Positions 52,201-59,741 of a stretch of DNA of 64,000 nucleotides are shown piece by piece. Origin of the DNA: an uncultured Rhodospirillales bacterium (GTDB lineage: Bacteria > Pseudomonadota > Alphaproteobacteria > Azospirillales > Azospirillaceae); contig CAIOBP010000254.1 of assembly GCA_903856295.1 (NCBI GenBank), positions 1-64,000 on the forward strand, read 5' to 3'. The translations under genes were made by a program, and so were the position numbers. The notes beneath the pieces were generated by a model, which was not told the origin of the DNA, ran no database searches, and saw nothing but the letters and a program-made list of their open reading frames with translations. Every line of letters begins with the position of its first letter. Within the stretch, counting starts at the first letter, position 1.

Positions 52201-52308
52201 ATCGATTTCGCCTCGATCAAGTCCCGGGTCTCGGAGGTCGACGTCTTCCAGAACTTCCTCAGGGACTTCCACAAAAGCGGTCCGGCGGCGCCCCCCCCGG
52301 CCAAGTGA
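49210..52308 (+). CDS. Large secreted AMIN/TPR-like flagellar-cluster protein
   Basis: 1032 residues: signal peptide (about 1-28), an AMIN-like beta domain (YARVVFDWPKANAQYTAAIA, about 45-135), a Pro/Gln-rich linker (about 137-200), a second region of beta type (about 230-440), and a long helical TPR-like C-terminal half (LELSRFYFAHGFNQEALGVL, AALLTLRQNLSKAAHDFALA). Periplasmic location is expected. Position behind two MotB-like genes suggests a stator-scaffold role, as PflA-type TPR proteins have in epsilonproteobacteria; this is inference. Confidence 0.75.
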   Translation: MAGRGLPMLLLGAALLLATLPPAALAAAKVPPAAPTATKVPMRAADHGDYARVVFDWPKANAQYTAAIADGRLVVTFTEPLDAAPRQVSDRLATWFTGASLEQDGRVVAFALKRPIKLQHEGRSGNSIYLDIAEDKTAPPIPQTPPPPQQPQPQPQPQTPPPPQPPPAPQPPPQAQPQQQPAPPPQPAPAAPAPESRTLKRDLPPPEPQIIPAAPQPAKAMPPGVSSASPVLVFDPGQPASAAVYIRSDQMYLIFDRPMAIGAGAVVGNAGNLIGPVQPVLVSGGSAFRVGIRPWLRPAVEHEGTVWRVVFVPKLQPARLELPVQPQPDFPLGGRVLVHAPDAPAVVELSDPEIGDRLLVVPLPAAVQAVSKATRFAEAEFLSALQGVVVRPHGDGVAARLVREGIEITAAGGLHLSPSADVALIRNRSGAEGGDAILNALAGTSEIRQVEADKTAQSSADFRLFDLTGWQRGARQDFTANRQSLMQLIANALPKERNRTRLELSRFYFAHGFNQEALGVLNVLVADQPDVQGWPEFRALRGAARVAAGQTKDGLEDFSTPSLDNNREAMLWRASALLTLRQNLSKAAHDFALADDILASYPDPYFRRMTLAAVDTRIQTGDFREADRLLKRLIRRAGPGSDEQPAMEFYRGEIYRLNNKVDEALKHLRVAENGDDRFFRARAGLSRVNLEVQEKRISAATASDRLSRLRFGWRGDELELDIVQRHGEMQWAAGEYADGLNTLREAASYFPESPRSAEITQSMTRMFGGLYKDGAAKLAPLKAIELYDQFRELTPIGTAGDEVIRQLAERLVEVDLLGRASELLQHQVDYRLNGLEKNRVATRLASIRLLDTKPDLALKALDSSEMSEAPPPIQEDRKLLRARALAELKRSHEALGLLEGDDSQPADLLRVDIAWRDQRWDEAAIALEKVIGEPPPPGTPLDKTQAVLVLNRAIALSLAGDGAHLDALRSGFGAAMAATEEAHAFAVLTRPDQGAGQIDFASIKSRVSEVDVFQNFLRDFHKSGPAAPPPAK

Positions 52309-52314
52309 TGCCGC

Positions 52315-52340
52315 CCGGTATTACTCGCCGGTATTACTCG
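52315..52340. repeat. 13-bp tandem duplication at the fliP stop
   Basis: CCGGTATTACTCG occurs twice in direct succession. One copy contains the fliP stop codon (minus strand TACGAGTAA) and the other follows it in the short gap between the convergent genes. Confidence 0.9.
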
Positions 52341-53125
52341 TAGGTGCCGAAACTCTTGGCCAGCGAGCCCGCGACCAGATACCAGCCATCGACGATCACG
52401 AAGAAGATGATCTTGAACGGCATGGCCACCATGGTCGGCGGCAGCATCATCATGCCCATGGCCATCAAAATCGCGCCAACCACCATGTCGATGATCAGGA
52501 AAGGCAGGAACAGCAGGAAGCCGATCTCGAAGGCGCGCTTGATTTCCGAAATCATGAAGGCCGGAACCACCACCTGGAGCGGCAGCGCCGCGCGCTCCGA
52601 GACCGGCGGCGTTTTCGACAGCTCCATGAACAGCTGAATATCGTGGTCGGAGGTTTGCCGGATCATGAAGGCGTGCAGCGGCTTCACCGTGCGCTTGAAG
52701 GCTTCGACCTCGTCGATTTCCTCGGCGATCAGCGGCTTGATGCCCTCGGCGTAGCAGCGCTCGAACACCGGCTGCATGATGAAGAAGGTCAGGAACAGCG
52801 ACAGGCTGATCAGCACGGTGTTCGGCGGCACCTGCTGAATGCCCATGGCGGTGCGCAGGAACGACAGCACGATGATGATCCGGGTGAAGCAGGTGACCAT
52901 GATCAGCAGCGACGGCGCCAGCGACAGCACCGTCAGCAGCGCCAGCAGCTGGAGCACGCGCCCGGTCATCGAGCCGCCCTCGCCGCCGAGGTTGAGCGAA
53001 AAGTTCTGGGCCAGCGCGCTCTCGGGCCAGAGCAGCCCGACCAGCGCCAGCCCGGCGACCGCGAGGAAAAGAGAGAGCGGAAGCGCGAGGATGGCGGGCG
53101 GCACGCGGCGCGGCGAACGGGTCAT
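52334..53125 (-). CDS. fliP: Flagellar type III export protein FliP
   Basis: 263 residues with a cleavable-type signal peptide (LPLSLFLAVAGLALVGLLWP) and four helices. Signatures: LLIMVTCFTRIIIVLSFLRT, GIQQVPPNTVLISLSLFLTF, PAFMISEIKRAFEIGFLLFL and DMVVGAILMAMGMMMLPPTM. Core of the export gate with FliQ and FliR, which are not in the window. ATG overlaps the fliO stop by 4 bases. Confidence 0.97.
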   Translation of the reverse strand: MTRSPRRVPPAILALPLSLFLAVAGLALVGLLWPESALAQNFSLNLGGEGGSMTGRVLQLLALLTVLSLAPSLLIMVTCFTRIIIVLSFLRTAMGIQQVPPNTVLISLSLFLTFFIMQPVFERCYAEGIKPLIAEEIDEVEAFKRTVKPLHAFMIRQTSDHDIQLFMELSKTPPVSERAALPLQVVVPAFMISEIKRAFEIGFLLFLPFLIIDMVVGAILMAMGMMMLPPTMVAMPFKIIFFVIVDGWYLVAGSLAKSFGTYE

Positions 53126-53463
53126 GGCTTGGCCTCGGGAGTCGGTGCCGGCGGCGATGGCGGCACGATGCCGGATTCTATCACCAGATCCTGGGTGGCG
53201 CCCAGCAGCAGCAAATGCTCGACGCCATCGCGCCGGATCAGCACCAGCCGGCGCCGGACATCGAGCGGCCTGATTTCAACTACCGCGAGGCGCTGGGAAC
53301 GGCCGGAGCCGGCCGGCAACAGCGCCCCCGGCAGCGCGCCTTTGCCGGCCAGCCAGCGCAGCAGCCAGCCGATGGCCAGAATCAGGGCGAGCACGGCGAC
53401 CAGCGCCACCGAGAAGCGCAGCAGGGTTTCGAGGGTGAGATCGGGCGGCGGGCTGGCGGTCAT
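53122..53463 (-). CDS. fliO: Flagellar biosynthesis protein FliO
   Basis: 113 residues: one transmembrane helix (FSVALVAVLALILAIGWLLR), then a basic cytosolic domain (SQRLAVVEIRPLDVRRRLVL, IRRDGVEHLLLLGATQDLVI) with the FliO pattern. It helps assemble FliP. It overlaps fliP and lies 9 bases after the 53473 gene. Confidence 0.9.
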   Translation of the reverse strand: MTASPPPDLTLETLLRFSVALVAVLALILAIGWLLRWLAGKGALPGALLPAGSGRSQRLAVVEIRPLDVRRRLVLIRRDGVEHLLLLGATQDLVIESGIVPPSPPAPTPEAKP

Positions 53464-53472
53464 GGCGCGTCC

Positions 53473-53847
53473 TCACGACCCCCGGCGGTGAAATGGCGAG
53501 GCGCCATACGCTTCGCTGACCCGGCGCGGCGGAGCGCTGGGCGGCGGCGGCTTCGGGGCATGGCGTTTCAGGGCATCCTCCAGCCGCTCCAGACCCTGGG
53601 CCAGGGCTTGCAGCGGCGCCATCAGACGCGGCGACAGCGCGTCGCCGGCCCGGCTCCGTTCGACCGCGGCATGAATGGCGCGCATCCGCGCGTCGAGTCC
53701 GTCCAGCAGCACGGTCTGGCCGCTCTCGAGGCGGCCCTGGGCAGCGGCGACGCTGGCGATCGCATCCTCGATGGCGCGGCCGATCGCGTCCACCCCGACC
53801 GGCGGCTCGGAACTGTCGGGCCCGAGGGCCGGACTCTCAGTCACCAT
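53473..53847 (-). CDS. Flagellar-cluster hypothetical protein
   Basis: 124 residues from ATG 53847 (GGGGAGGGGC before it). Helical, with heptad-like segments (DAIGRAIEDAIASVAAAQGR, LMAPLQALAQGLERLEDALK) and a Pro/Arg-rich tail. No known domain. It overlaps the end of the FlhB-like gene by 11 bases and sits in the leftward flagellar operon between it and fliO. Confidence 0.65.
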   Translation of the reverse strand: MVTESPALGPDSSEPPVGVDAIGRAIEDAIASVAAAQGRLESGQTVLLDGLDARMRAIHAAVERSRAGDALSPRLMAPLQALAQGLERLEDALKRHAPKPPPPSAPPRRVSEAYGASPFHRRGS

Positions 53848-54151
53848 GCCCCTCCCCGCCCCCGGCCGCTCCATTGGCCTGATAGACCCGGGCCAGAATC
53901 TCCGCCACCGCCACCAGGGCCTCGATGGGAATTTCCGAATCGACATCCACCGCCGCCAGCATCTGGGCGAGATCGGCATCCTCGCGCACCTTGACGCCAT
54001 TGGCGAAGGCCAGCTCCAGAATCTGCTCGGCCACCGTGCCCCGGCCGGTGGCCACCACCCGCGGCAGCGCCGATTTGCCCGGTTGATACTCCAGCGCCAC
54101 CGCGACCGGACGCCCGGCCCGGCGGGACGGCGGCGACGGCGGCGGGCTCAC
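53837..54151 (-). CDS. FlhB C-terminal-domain homolog (FlhX/FhlB type)
   Basis: 104 residues matching the cytosolic C-terminal domain of FlhB without its membrane part: AVALEYQPGKSALPRVVATG, GTVAEQILELAFANGVKVRE, DADLAQMLAAVDVDSEIPIE and LVAVAEILARVYQAN. The NPTH autocleavage motif of full FlhB is absent, as in other FhlB-like paralogs. Such proteins can replace the cleaved FlhB piece. GTG 54151 start, 9 bases after the lipoprotein gene. Confidence 0.88.
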   Translation of the reverse strand: MSPPPSPPSRRAGRPVAVALEYQPGKSALPRVVATGRGTVAEQILELAFANGVKVREDADLAQMLAAVDVDSEIPIEALVAVAEILARVYQANGAAGGGEGHGD

Positions 54152-54160
54152 GGCCGGCCG

Positions 54161-54754
54161 TTAATGATGAACGCGCGTGGTGCGCGGCGGCCCCAGCGGC
54201 GCCGAGCCGATCGGGCCATAACTGCTCGCGGCGCTCGGCCGCTGGCCGGCGGTGGCCGGAGTGTGAATCGGCGCGATCACCAGATCGATCTCGGTGCCTT
54301 TGCTGTCGTCCCGCTTGGGCGTCAAGCGCAGCGTGGCCACCCGGTTACCCCGGGTATAGGAAATCGAGGTCCGGCGCGACCGGACGATGCCGGTCTCGAT
54401 CCAGCCGTTCTTGGGCATTTCGGCCCGGTAGAACTGAGTGATCTGAATCACCGTGTAAGGCGCCTCCAGAAACACCTGCCCCGACCAATCCTCGTCGTCG
54501 CCGATGATCACGGTATCGGCCAACACCACCTTGGACTGAGCCGGTACCGGCAACTGCGGCACCTTCAGCACGTCCGGCGGCATAAGATCGATCTCTTCCT
54601 TTTCCTTGGTGTCGTTGTTGAACTCGGTGTGCTGCGAGTTCAAGGACCGGCCCTGAGTGCTGCTGGTGACGCACCCCGCGACCAGGGTCGCGACCAGCAG
54701 CAGCCCCACAATGCGGTGAAGCCGTCCGGCTTCCCGGCACATCGATTTATCCAT
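54161..54754 (-). CDS. Lipoprotein at the head of the fliO-fliP operon
   Basis: 197 residues. The signal peptide ends in the lipobox LVAGC (Cys about residue 28). The mature part contains a beta-rich domain (FLEAPYTVIQITQFYRAEMP, KNGWIETGIVRSRRTSISYT, ATLRLTPKRDDSKGTEIDLV) resembling DUF-type lipoproteins. It leads the leftward run lipoprotein-flhX-unknown-fliO-fliP. Outer-membrane or periplasmic location is expected. Confidence 0.78.
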   Translation of the reverse strand: MDKSMCREAGRLHRIVGLLLVATLVAGCVTSSTQGRSLNSQHTEFNNDTKEKEEIDLMPPDVLKVPQLPVPAQSKVVLADTVIIGDDEDWSGQVFLEAPYTVIQITQFYRAEMPKNGWIETGIVRSRRTSISYTRGNRVATLRLTPKRDDSKGTEIDLVIAPIHTPATAGQRPSAASSYGPIGSAPLGPPRTTRVHH

Positions 54755-54984
54755 GGATCGACCCGTCCCCTTCCAGCGCCGCGCCCTGGCGGCGGCGATG
54801 CAACCACCGGCATTTGAAGGAATTCCCCCCCGCTTGGCAAGCCATACCATCCGCGCGATCCGGGTTTGGTGCGCGGTGCCGGGGACACAGGACCGGCAAC
54901 AATCGTGTCGATCGGGCTTTCCCGCCTTGCCGGGCGGGTATGCCAGCCGGTACGGTCGACTCCGGATCATGGGTGCGGGCCGTT

Positions 54985-57516
54985 ATGCAGAATGTCAGTG
55001 TCGTGCTCTTCGGGATGGCAGGGCTGCTGGCTCTGGTGAGCCTGCTGCCGCCATTGGCGACTCGGCTCAACGTGCCCTACACGGTGCTGCTGGCGGTGGT
55101 CGGCACGGCGCTGGGCGTGCTCATCCGCTTCTCCCGCTTTTTCGACCATTTCGGCATGGCCGGCGAGTTTCTCCGGGTCCTCGGCAGCATTCACCTCAGC
55201 GCCGAGGCGTTCCAGGTGGTGTTCTTGCCGGCCCTGCTGTTCGAGGCGGCGCTCAGCATCGACGTCCGCCGGCTGCTCGAGGACATCGCGCCGATTCTGA
55301 TGCTGGCGGTGGTGGCGGTGCTGGTCTCCACGGTGGCGGTGGGCTACGCGGTGGCGCCCTTCACCGATGTGCCGCTGGTCGGCTGCCTGATGCTGGGCGC
55401 GATTCTGGCCACCACCGACCCCACGGCGGTGATCGGCATTTTCCGCGATCTCGGCGCGCCCCGGCGCCTGAGCTTGCTGGTTGCCGGCGAGAGCCTGCTC
55501 AACGACGCCGCCGCCATCGTGCTGTTCACCCTGCTGCTGGCCATGCTGACCGGCGAACAGGAGCCCTCGGTGCTGGGCGCCACCCTGGGCTTCCTGCGCA
55601 GTTTCCTCGGCGCGATGGTGGTCGGCTACGGCATGGGCCGGCTGTTCTGCCATCTGACGCCGATGCTGCGCGATCTGCCGCTGTCGGAGGTCTCGCTCAC
55701 CGTCGCCTTCGCCTACCTGACTTACATCCTGGCCGATCACTATCTGGGCTTTTCCGGGGTGGTGGCGGTGGTGGTCAACGCACTGGTCGTGGGCTCGATC
55801 GGCCGGACCCGCATCTCGCCCGCGACCTGGGGCGACCTGGAACTGACCTGGCGCCAGCTCGGATTCTGGGCCAGCTCGATGATCTTCCTGCTCGCGGCCA
55901 TGCTGGTGCCGCAAAACCTCTCGATGGTCAGCGTCCACGACGCGATTCTGCTCGGCGTGGTGATGGCGGCGGCGCTGGCGGCGCGGGCGCTGGTGCTGTT
56001 CGCGCTGCTGCCGCTGCTCTCGGCGCTCAAGCTGGCCCAGCACATTTCGGTTCGCCATGGCGCGGTGATCTTGTGGGGCGGGCTGCGCGGCGCGCTGTCG
56101 CTGACCCTGGCGCTGGCGGTGACCGAAAGCCCCGATGTCGAGCCCTACATTCAGCGCTTCGTCGCGGTGCTGGCGCCGGGCTATGTGCTGCTGACCCTGT
56201 TCATTCACGGCACCACCCTGCGCGGGCTGATTCATCTGTTGCGGCTGGACCGGCTGTCCCCGGCCGAACTGGCTATGCGCAACCGGGCGCTGGCGCTGGC
56301 GCTGGCCAGCGTCGCCGAGAAGGTCGAGGCGATGTCGCGGGAGTTCCGCATCGACCCCGACGTCACCAAGCGCACCGTCAACCAATATGTCGAGCGCCAG
56401 GAGGAGGCGGAACGGCAACTGGCCCAGGCCCACGGGCTGAGCGAGGACGACCGGCTTTACATCGGGCTGGTGATCCTGATCAACCGCGAGGAGGAGCTGT
56501 ATCTCCAGAACTTCAAGGCCGGGATCATCTCGCGTCCGGTGGTCGAGGCGCTGACCGACCGCACCGGCTGGCTGCTCGAAGGCGTGCGCGCCAAACGCCG
56601 GGCCGGCTACGAACAGGCGGCGCGGGAGGCGCTGGGTTTCACCCGCCACATGCTGTGGGCGATGCGCCTGCAACGGCGGCTCAATCTGCGCGGGCCGCTG
56701 GCGCGGCGCCTGTCGCTGCGCTTCGAGGCGCTGCTGATCAACCGCGCGGTGCTGCTGAGCCTGGAGGATTTGAACCGGCGGATGCTGGCCCATCTGCTCG
56801 GCGAGACGGCGGCGGCGGCCCTGGCCGCGACCCTGGAGCATCGGCGCGGACTGGTCGATCAGGCCCTGACCGCGCTCAAGGTCCGCTATCCCGACTACGC
56901 GCCGGTGGTCGAGTTCCAGTATCTCAAGCGCGCCGCCCTGCGCATGGAGGAAACCGAGTGCGCCTTGATGTACGAGGAATCGATCATCAGCCAGGAAATC
57001 CTCACCGATCTCAAGCGTGACATCAAACGGCGCTGGCGCGCGGTCGAGCAGTCCCCGCGTCTGGATCTCGGCCTGCACCTGCCCGATCTGATCGCCCGGG
57101 TGCCGATTTTCGCCGGCCTGCCCGAGGACCGGCTGACCGGGATCGCCCGCCTGCTCGCCCCCCGTCTGGCGCTGCCCGATGAAGTCCTGGTCCACTATGG
57201 CGATCGCGGCGACTCGATGTATTTCATCGCCACTGGACAGGTCGAGGTGAAAGTGCCCGGACTCGGCGGGGCGATCGTGCTCGGAACCGGCGATTTCTTC
57301 GGTGAAATGGCGCTGCTGACCGGCGAGCCCCGCGGCGCCGACGTGCGCTCACTCGGCTATTGCCACCTGTTGGAGCTGATCGCCCCCGACTTTCGCCGTT
57401 TGATCGATCAGGATGAGGATACCCGCCGTCATATCATGTCGGTGGCGGCCGAGCGCCGGGTTGCCGCCGGCCTGTTGCCCGATGCCAGGGTCGAGGCGAG
57501 CGAGCCGGTTGCGTAA
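54985..57516 (+). CDS. CPA1-type Na+/H+ antiporter with cyclic-nucleotide-binding domain
   Basis: 843 residues. Twelve-helix NhaP/NHE exchanger (about 1-420) with FLPALLFEAALSIDVR, ILATTDPTAVIGIFRDLGAP, LLVAGESLLNDAAAIVLFTL and ILWGGLRGALSLTLAL, which carry the ion-binding Asp. A helical cytosolic middle (about 430-690) follows, then a cNMP-binding domain (about 700-800) with VHYGDRGDSMYFIATGQVEV and GDFFGEMALLTGEPRGADVR, the phosphate-binding cassette. The overall plan matches plant SOS1 and prokaryotic SOS1-like exchangers. ATG 54985 is chosen because it starts the first helix. Confidence 0.92.
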   Translation: MQNVSVVLFGMAGLLALVSLLPPLATRLNVPYTVLLAVVGTALGVLIRFSRFFDHFGMAGEFLRVLGSIHLSAEAFQVVFLPALLFEAALSIDVRRLLEDIAPILMLAVVAVLVSTVAVGYAVAPFTDVPLVGCLMLGAILATTDPTAVIGIFRDLGAPRRLSLLVAGESLLNDAAAIVLFTLLLAMLTGEQEPSVLGATLGFLRSFLGAMVVGYGMGRLFCHLTPMLRDLPLSEVSLTVAFAYLTYILADHYLGFSGVVAVVVNALVVGSIGRTRISPATWGDLELTWRQLGFWASSMIFLLAAMLVPQNLSMVSVHDAILLGVVMAAALAARALVLFALLPLLSALKLAQHISVRHGAVILWGGLRGALSLTLALAVTESPDVEPYIQRFVAVLAPGYVLLTLFIHGTTLRGLIHLLRLDRLSPAELAMRNRALALALASVAEKVEAMSREFRIDPDVTKRTVNQYVERQEEAERQLAQAHGLSEDDRLYIGLVILINREEELYLQNFKAGIISRPVVEALTDRTGWLLEGVRAKRRAGYEQAAREALGFTRHMLWAMRLQRRLNLRGPLARRLSLRFEALLINRAVLLSLEDLNRRMLAHLLGETAAAALAATLEHRRGLVDQALTALKVRYPDYAPVVEFQYLKRAALRMEETECALMYEESIISQEILTDLKRDIKRRWRAVEQSPRLDLGLHLPDLIARVPIFAGLPEDRLTGIARLLAPRLALPDEVLVHYGDRGDSMYFIATGQVEVKVPGLGGAIVLGTGDFFGEMALLTGEPRGADVRSLGYCHLLELIAPDFRRLIDQDEDTRRHIMSVAAERRVAAGLLPDARVEASEPVA

Positions 57517-57674
57517 AAGCCGTCCGCTCCCGCGCAAGCTGCCCGTGACAGAGCCTGAGAGGATCGCTATAGTCCGCCCGCGATCGTTCGCTTCGGGCGC
57601 TGTGCCGGGTTCCGGCGAAAGGCCGGGAGTGTCGGGTCATCGAAAGTCCGACCGGAATCCTGTGGAATCACGCC

Positions 57675-58061
57675 ATGGCGCAGCCGCTACCCCTCGACGA
57701 TCCACGCACGCTTCAGGCGATCGGGATTCTCGCCGATGCGCTGGACGATGTTTCCGGCGCCGGGGTGCTGGACACGGTGCTGGTGTCGAAGGCGCTGCGG
57801 CAGGTCTTGGCCTCCAGGTCGCGCCCGGCGTTCGATTTCGCCTCCCGCGCCTTTTCCACCCTTGATCCCGAGGTCAAGCGTCAGGTCGCCGTCGACGCCA
57901 CCGCCAAGGCGCGTGCGCAAGTAGCGCGGGGTCTCGTCGAACCCGCGCTGCCGATCGGCATCCGCAAGGCCGCCACCGCCGTTCCCGCCCCCTCCGGCAT
58001 CCTGGGCGCCCTCAACAACCGCGGCCGCCCGCCCCGCCGCCCGGCCGGCGACGACCGGTAA
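57675..58061 (+). CDS. Conserved hypothetical protein, paralog of the 21333 gene
   Basis: 128 residues: acidic helical start, central block DTVLVSKALRQVLASRSRPA and AFSTLDPEVKRQVAVDATAK, and an Arg/Pro-rich basic tail. The central block corresponds to that of the 129-residue protein at 21333-21722. No enzymatic motif. It is followed by two small hairpins. Confidence 0.7.
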   Translation: MAQPLPLDDPRTLQAIGILADALDDVSGAGVLDTVLVSKALRQVLASRSRPAFDFASRAFSTLDPEVKRQVAVDATAKARAQVARGLVEPALPIGIRKAATAVPAPSGILGALNNRGRPPRRPAGDDR

Positions 58062-58069
58062 CGGTTTCC

Positions 58070-58110
58070 AAAGGCCGCCGGCCTTTGCTGGGTCCAGGGC
58101 AACGCCCTGG
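58070..58110 (+). terminator. Double-hairpin terminator-like element
   Basis: AAAGGCC-GCC-GGCCTTT (58070-58086) and CCAGGGC-AAC-GCCCTGG (58094-58110) are perfect 7-bp stems with 3-base loops. They stand 9 bases after the stop of the 57675 gene. The T run after them is weak (CTTTTGG). A comparable GGCCGGC-rich stretch follows the 20093 gene at about 21280-21315. Confidence 0.6.
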
Positions 58111-58126
58111 CCTGCTTTTGGCGCGC

Positions 58127-58780
58127 TCAGCTCGCTTCCACCAACTCCCGCGCCAGCCCCTCAGGCTTGAGGTTCCAGAAGCGAACGCGGAAGGCGCCCG
58201 GCGCGCCCGAGATCAGGCTGATGTGGCCGGTTTTCATGACATAGCCCGGCAGGTCGGACCGGCTCACCCCGAGCAGGCGCGGAAAAAAGCGCAGAATGCC
58301 GTTGCTGCTGATCACCAACAGCTTCTCGGCCGGACCGGCGGTCGCGATGACATCGCCGATGAAGCCCCGGATGTTCGCGAAGATTTCCGATTCGGTGCTG
58401 CCCCAACCGGCATCGGCCGGAAAGATATCATGCTTGCTCCAGCCTTCGACCTGGGCGGCGCCGCCGGGCAGGGCCTCGATTTCTTCGGTGGTCTTGCCGG
58501 CCCAGGCGCCGTAATGCACCTCGTCGAGCCGGCGGTCGACGGTGGGGGTGCGCCAGCGCCGCTGCACGTCGCCCATAGCCTCGGCGAAGCCCCGGGTGCG
58601 CGCCAGCGAGGCGGTGAACACCCGGTCGGGCACCAGCCCGGTGCGGAGCAGCGCGGCGCCGAACTCCCGCGCCTGTTGCAGGCCCTTGTCGACCAGCGGC
58701 AGGTCGCTTTCGCGGCCGACCCAGACCACCGTGTCGTCGGGGCCGAAGGTGTTGCCGTGGCGGCCGAAGATGATGTCCAT
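58127..58780 (-). CDS. Histidine phosphatase (phosphoglycerate-mutase superfamily)
   Basis: 217 residues with the RHG motif near the start (IIFGRHGNTFGP), the second-arginine region VFTASLARTRGFAEAM, the acid-base Glu region RLDEVHYGAWAGKTTEEIE and the late His (KTGHISLISG). The start overlaps the kdsB stop by one base (TGATG), so it is translated with kdsB. The fusion-like pairing suggests a role in Kdo or surface sugar metabolism; the substrate is unknown. Confidence 0.85.
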   Translation of the reverse strand: MDIIFGRHGNTFGPDDTVVWVGRESDLPLVDKGLQQAREFGAALLRTGLVPDRVFTASLARTRGFAEAMGDVQRRWRTPTVDRRLDEVHYGAWAGKTTEEIEALPGGAAQVEGWSKHDIFPADAGWGSTESEIFANIRGFIGDVIATAGPAEKLLVISSNGILRFFPRLLGVSRSDLPGYVMKTGHISLISGAPGAFRVRFWNLKPEGLARELVEAS

Positions 58781-59595
58781 CAGCGGGACTCCGAACTGTC
58801 TTGGGGCAACGGCACCAGTTCGCCGTCGCGCGCGATCAGGGTTTCGACCATGACGGCATCCTCGGGGCTGTCGACCGACCAATGGGTGCGCCCGCGATAA
58901 TCGGTGAGCACGACTCGGATGGGAATGCCGTTTTCCAGCGCCCGCAATTGCTCCAGCCCCTCGGTCTTTTCCAGCGGCGTCGGCGCCAGGGTGGCCAGCC
59001 GGTCGAGGGTGGCGACGCTGTAGCCGTACAGGCCGATATGGCGGTAAACCGGCGGCGGCTTGGCGGGATCGCGCTCGCGCAGCGAGGGAATGATGGTCTT
59101 GGAAAAGTACAGCGCGTTCATAAAACGGTCGAACACCACCAGGGTACCGCTGAACGGCGTGGTTTCCTTGGATTTGCGCAACTCTTCCAGTTCGTCCCAG
59201 CCGAGATGCACCGCCGGGGTCACCAGCTGCAAGGCCGGGTCGGCGTGGAAGGCATCGACCAGCCCCTGAAGCACCCAAGGCGGCGTCAGCACAGCGTCGC
59301 CCTGGAAATTGATCACGGCGTCGGGCGGGTCGGCCAGGGTGCGTACCGCCTGATGGGTGCGCACCGTGCCGTTCTCGCACTCGGGCGCAGTCATGATGAC
59401 GCTGGCGCCGAACTCCCGCGCATGCCCGGCCACCCGTTCGTCGTCGGTGGCGACATAGACTCGGGAGACTCCGGTGACGGCGCGGGCGATCAGCCACACC
59501 CGGTGCAGCAGCGAGGCGCCCCGGATCGCGGCCATCGGCTTGCCGGGAAAACGCCTGGAGCCGTAACGCGCCGGAATGACGATGGCGATATCCAA
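58780..59595 (-). CDS. kdsB: 3-deoxy-manno-octulosonate cytidylyltransferase
   Basis: 271 residues; activates Kdo with CTP for lipopolysaccharide. The nucleotide motif is IPARYGSRRFPGKPMAAIRG, followed by VYVATDDERVAGHAREFGA, MTAPECENGTVRTHQAVRTL, NFQGDAVLTPPWVLQGL and GLYGYSVATLDRLATL. The start is TTG 59595, supported by GGGAGGG ten bases upstream and by the family alignment; no ATG fits. Slightly longer than E. coli KdsB (248). A related CMP-sugar activity is possible. Confidence 0.85.
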   Translation of the reverse strand: MDIAIVIPARYGSRRFPGKPMAAIRGASLLHRVWLIARAVTGVSRVYVATDDERVAGHAREFGASVIMTAPECENGTVRTHQAVRTLADPPDAVINFQGDAVLTPPWVLQGLVDAFHADPALQLVTPAVHLGWDELEELRKSKETTPFSGTLVVFDRFMNALYFSKTIIPSLRERDPAKPPPVYRHIGLYGYSVATLDRLATLAPTPLEKTEGLEQLRALENGIPIRVVLTDYRGRTHWSVDSPEDAVMVETLIARDGELVPLPQDSSESR

Positions 59596-59741
59596 GGACA
59601 GACCCTCCCGGTTCGATTTTCCGCCCCGTTGTACCCCGGTCCGGACGATCAATACAACGATCGGACGCGGCGGCACTTGTGGCGGCGGCGGCTTGCCGCT
59701 ATCCCTCTTGACGGAAGCCCGGCCCCCGGCCGGGCAGACCC

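Noticed and set aside
54967-57195. 742-residue Gln/His/Arg-rich minus-strand frame
   Set aside because: Antisense shadow of the Na+/H+ antiporter.
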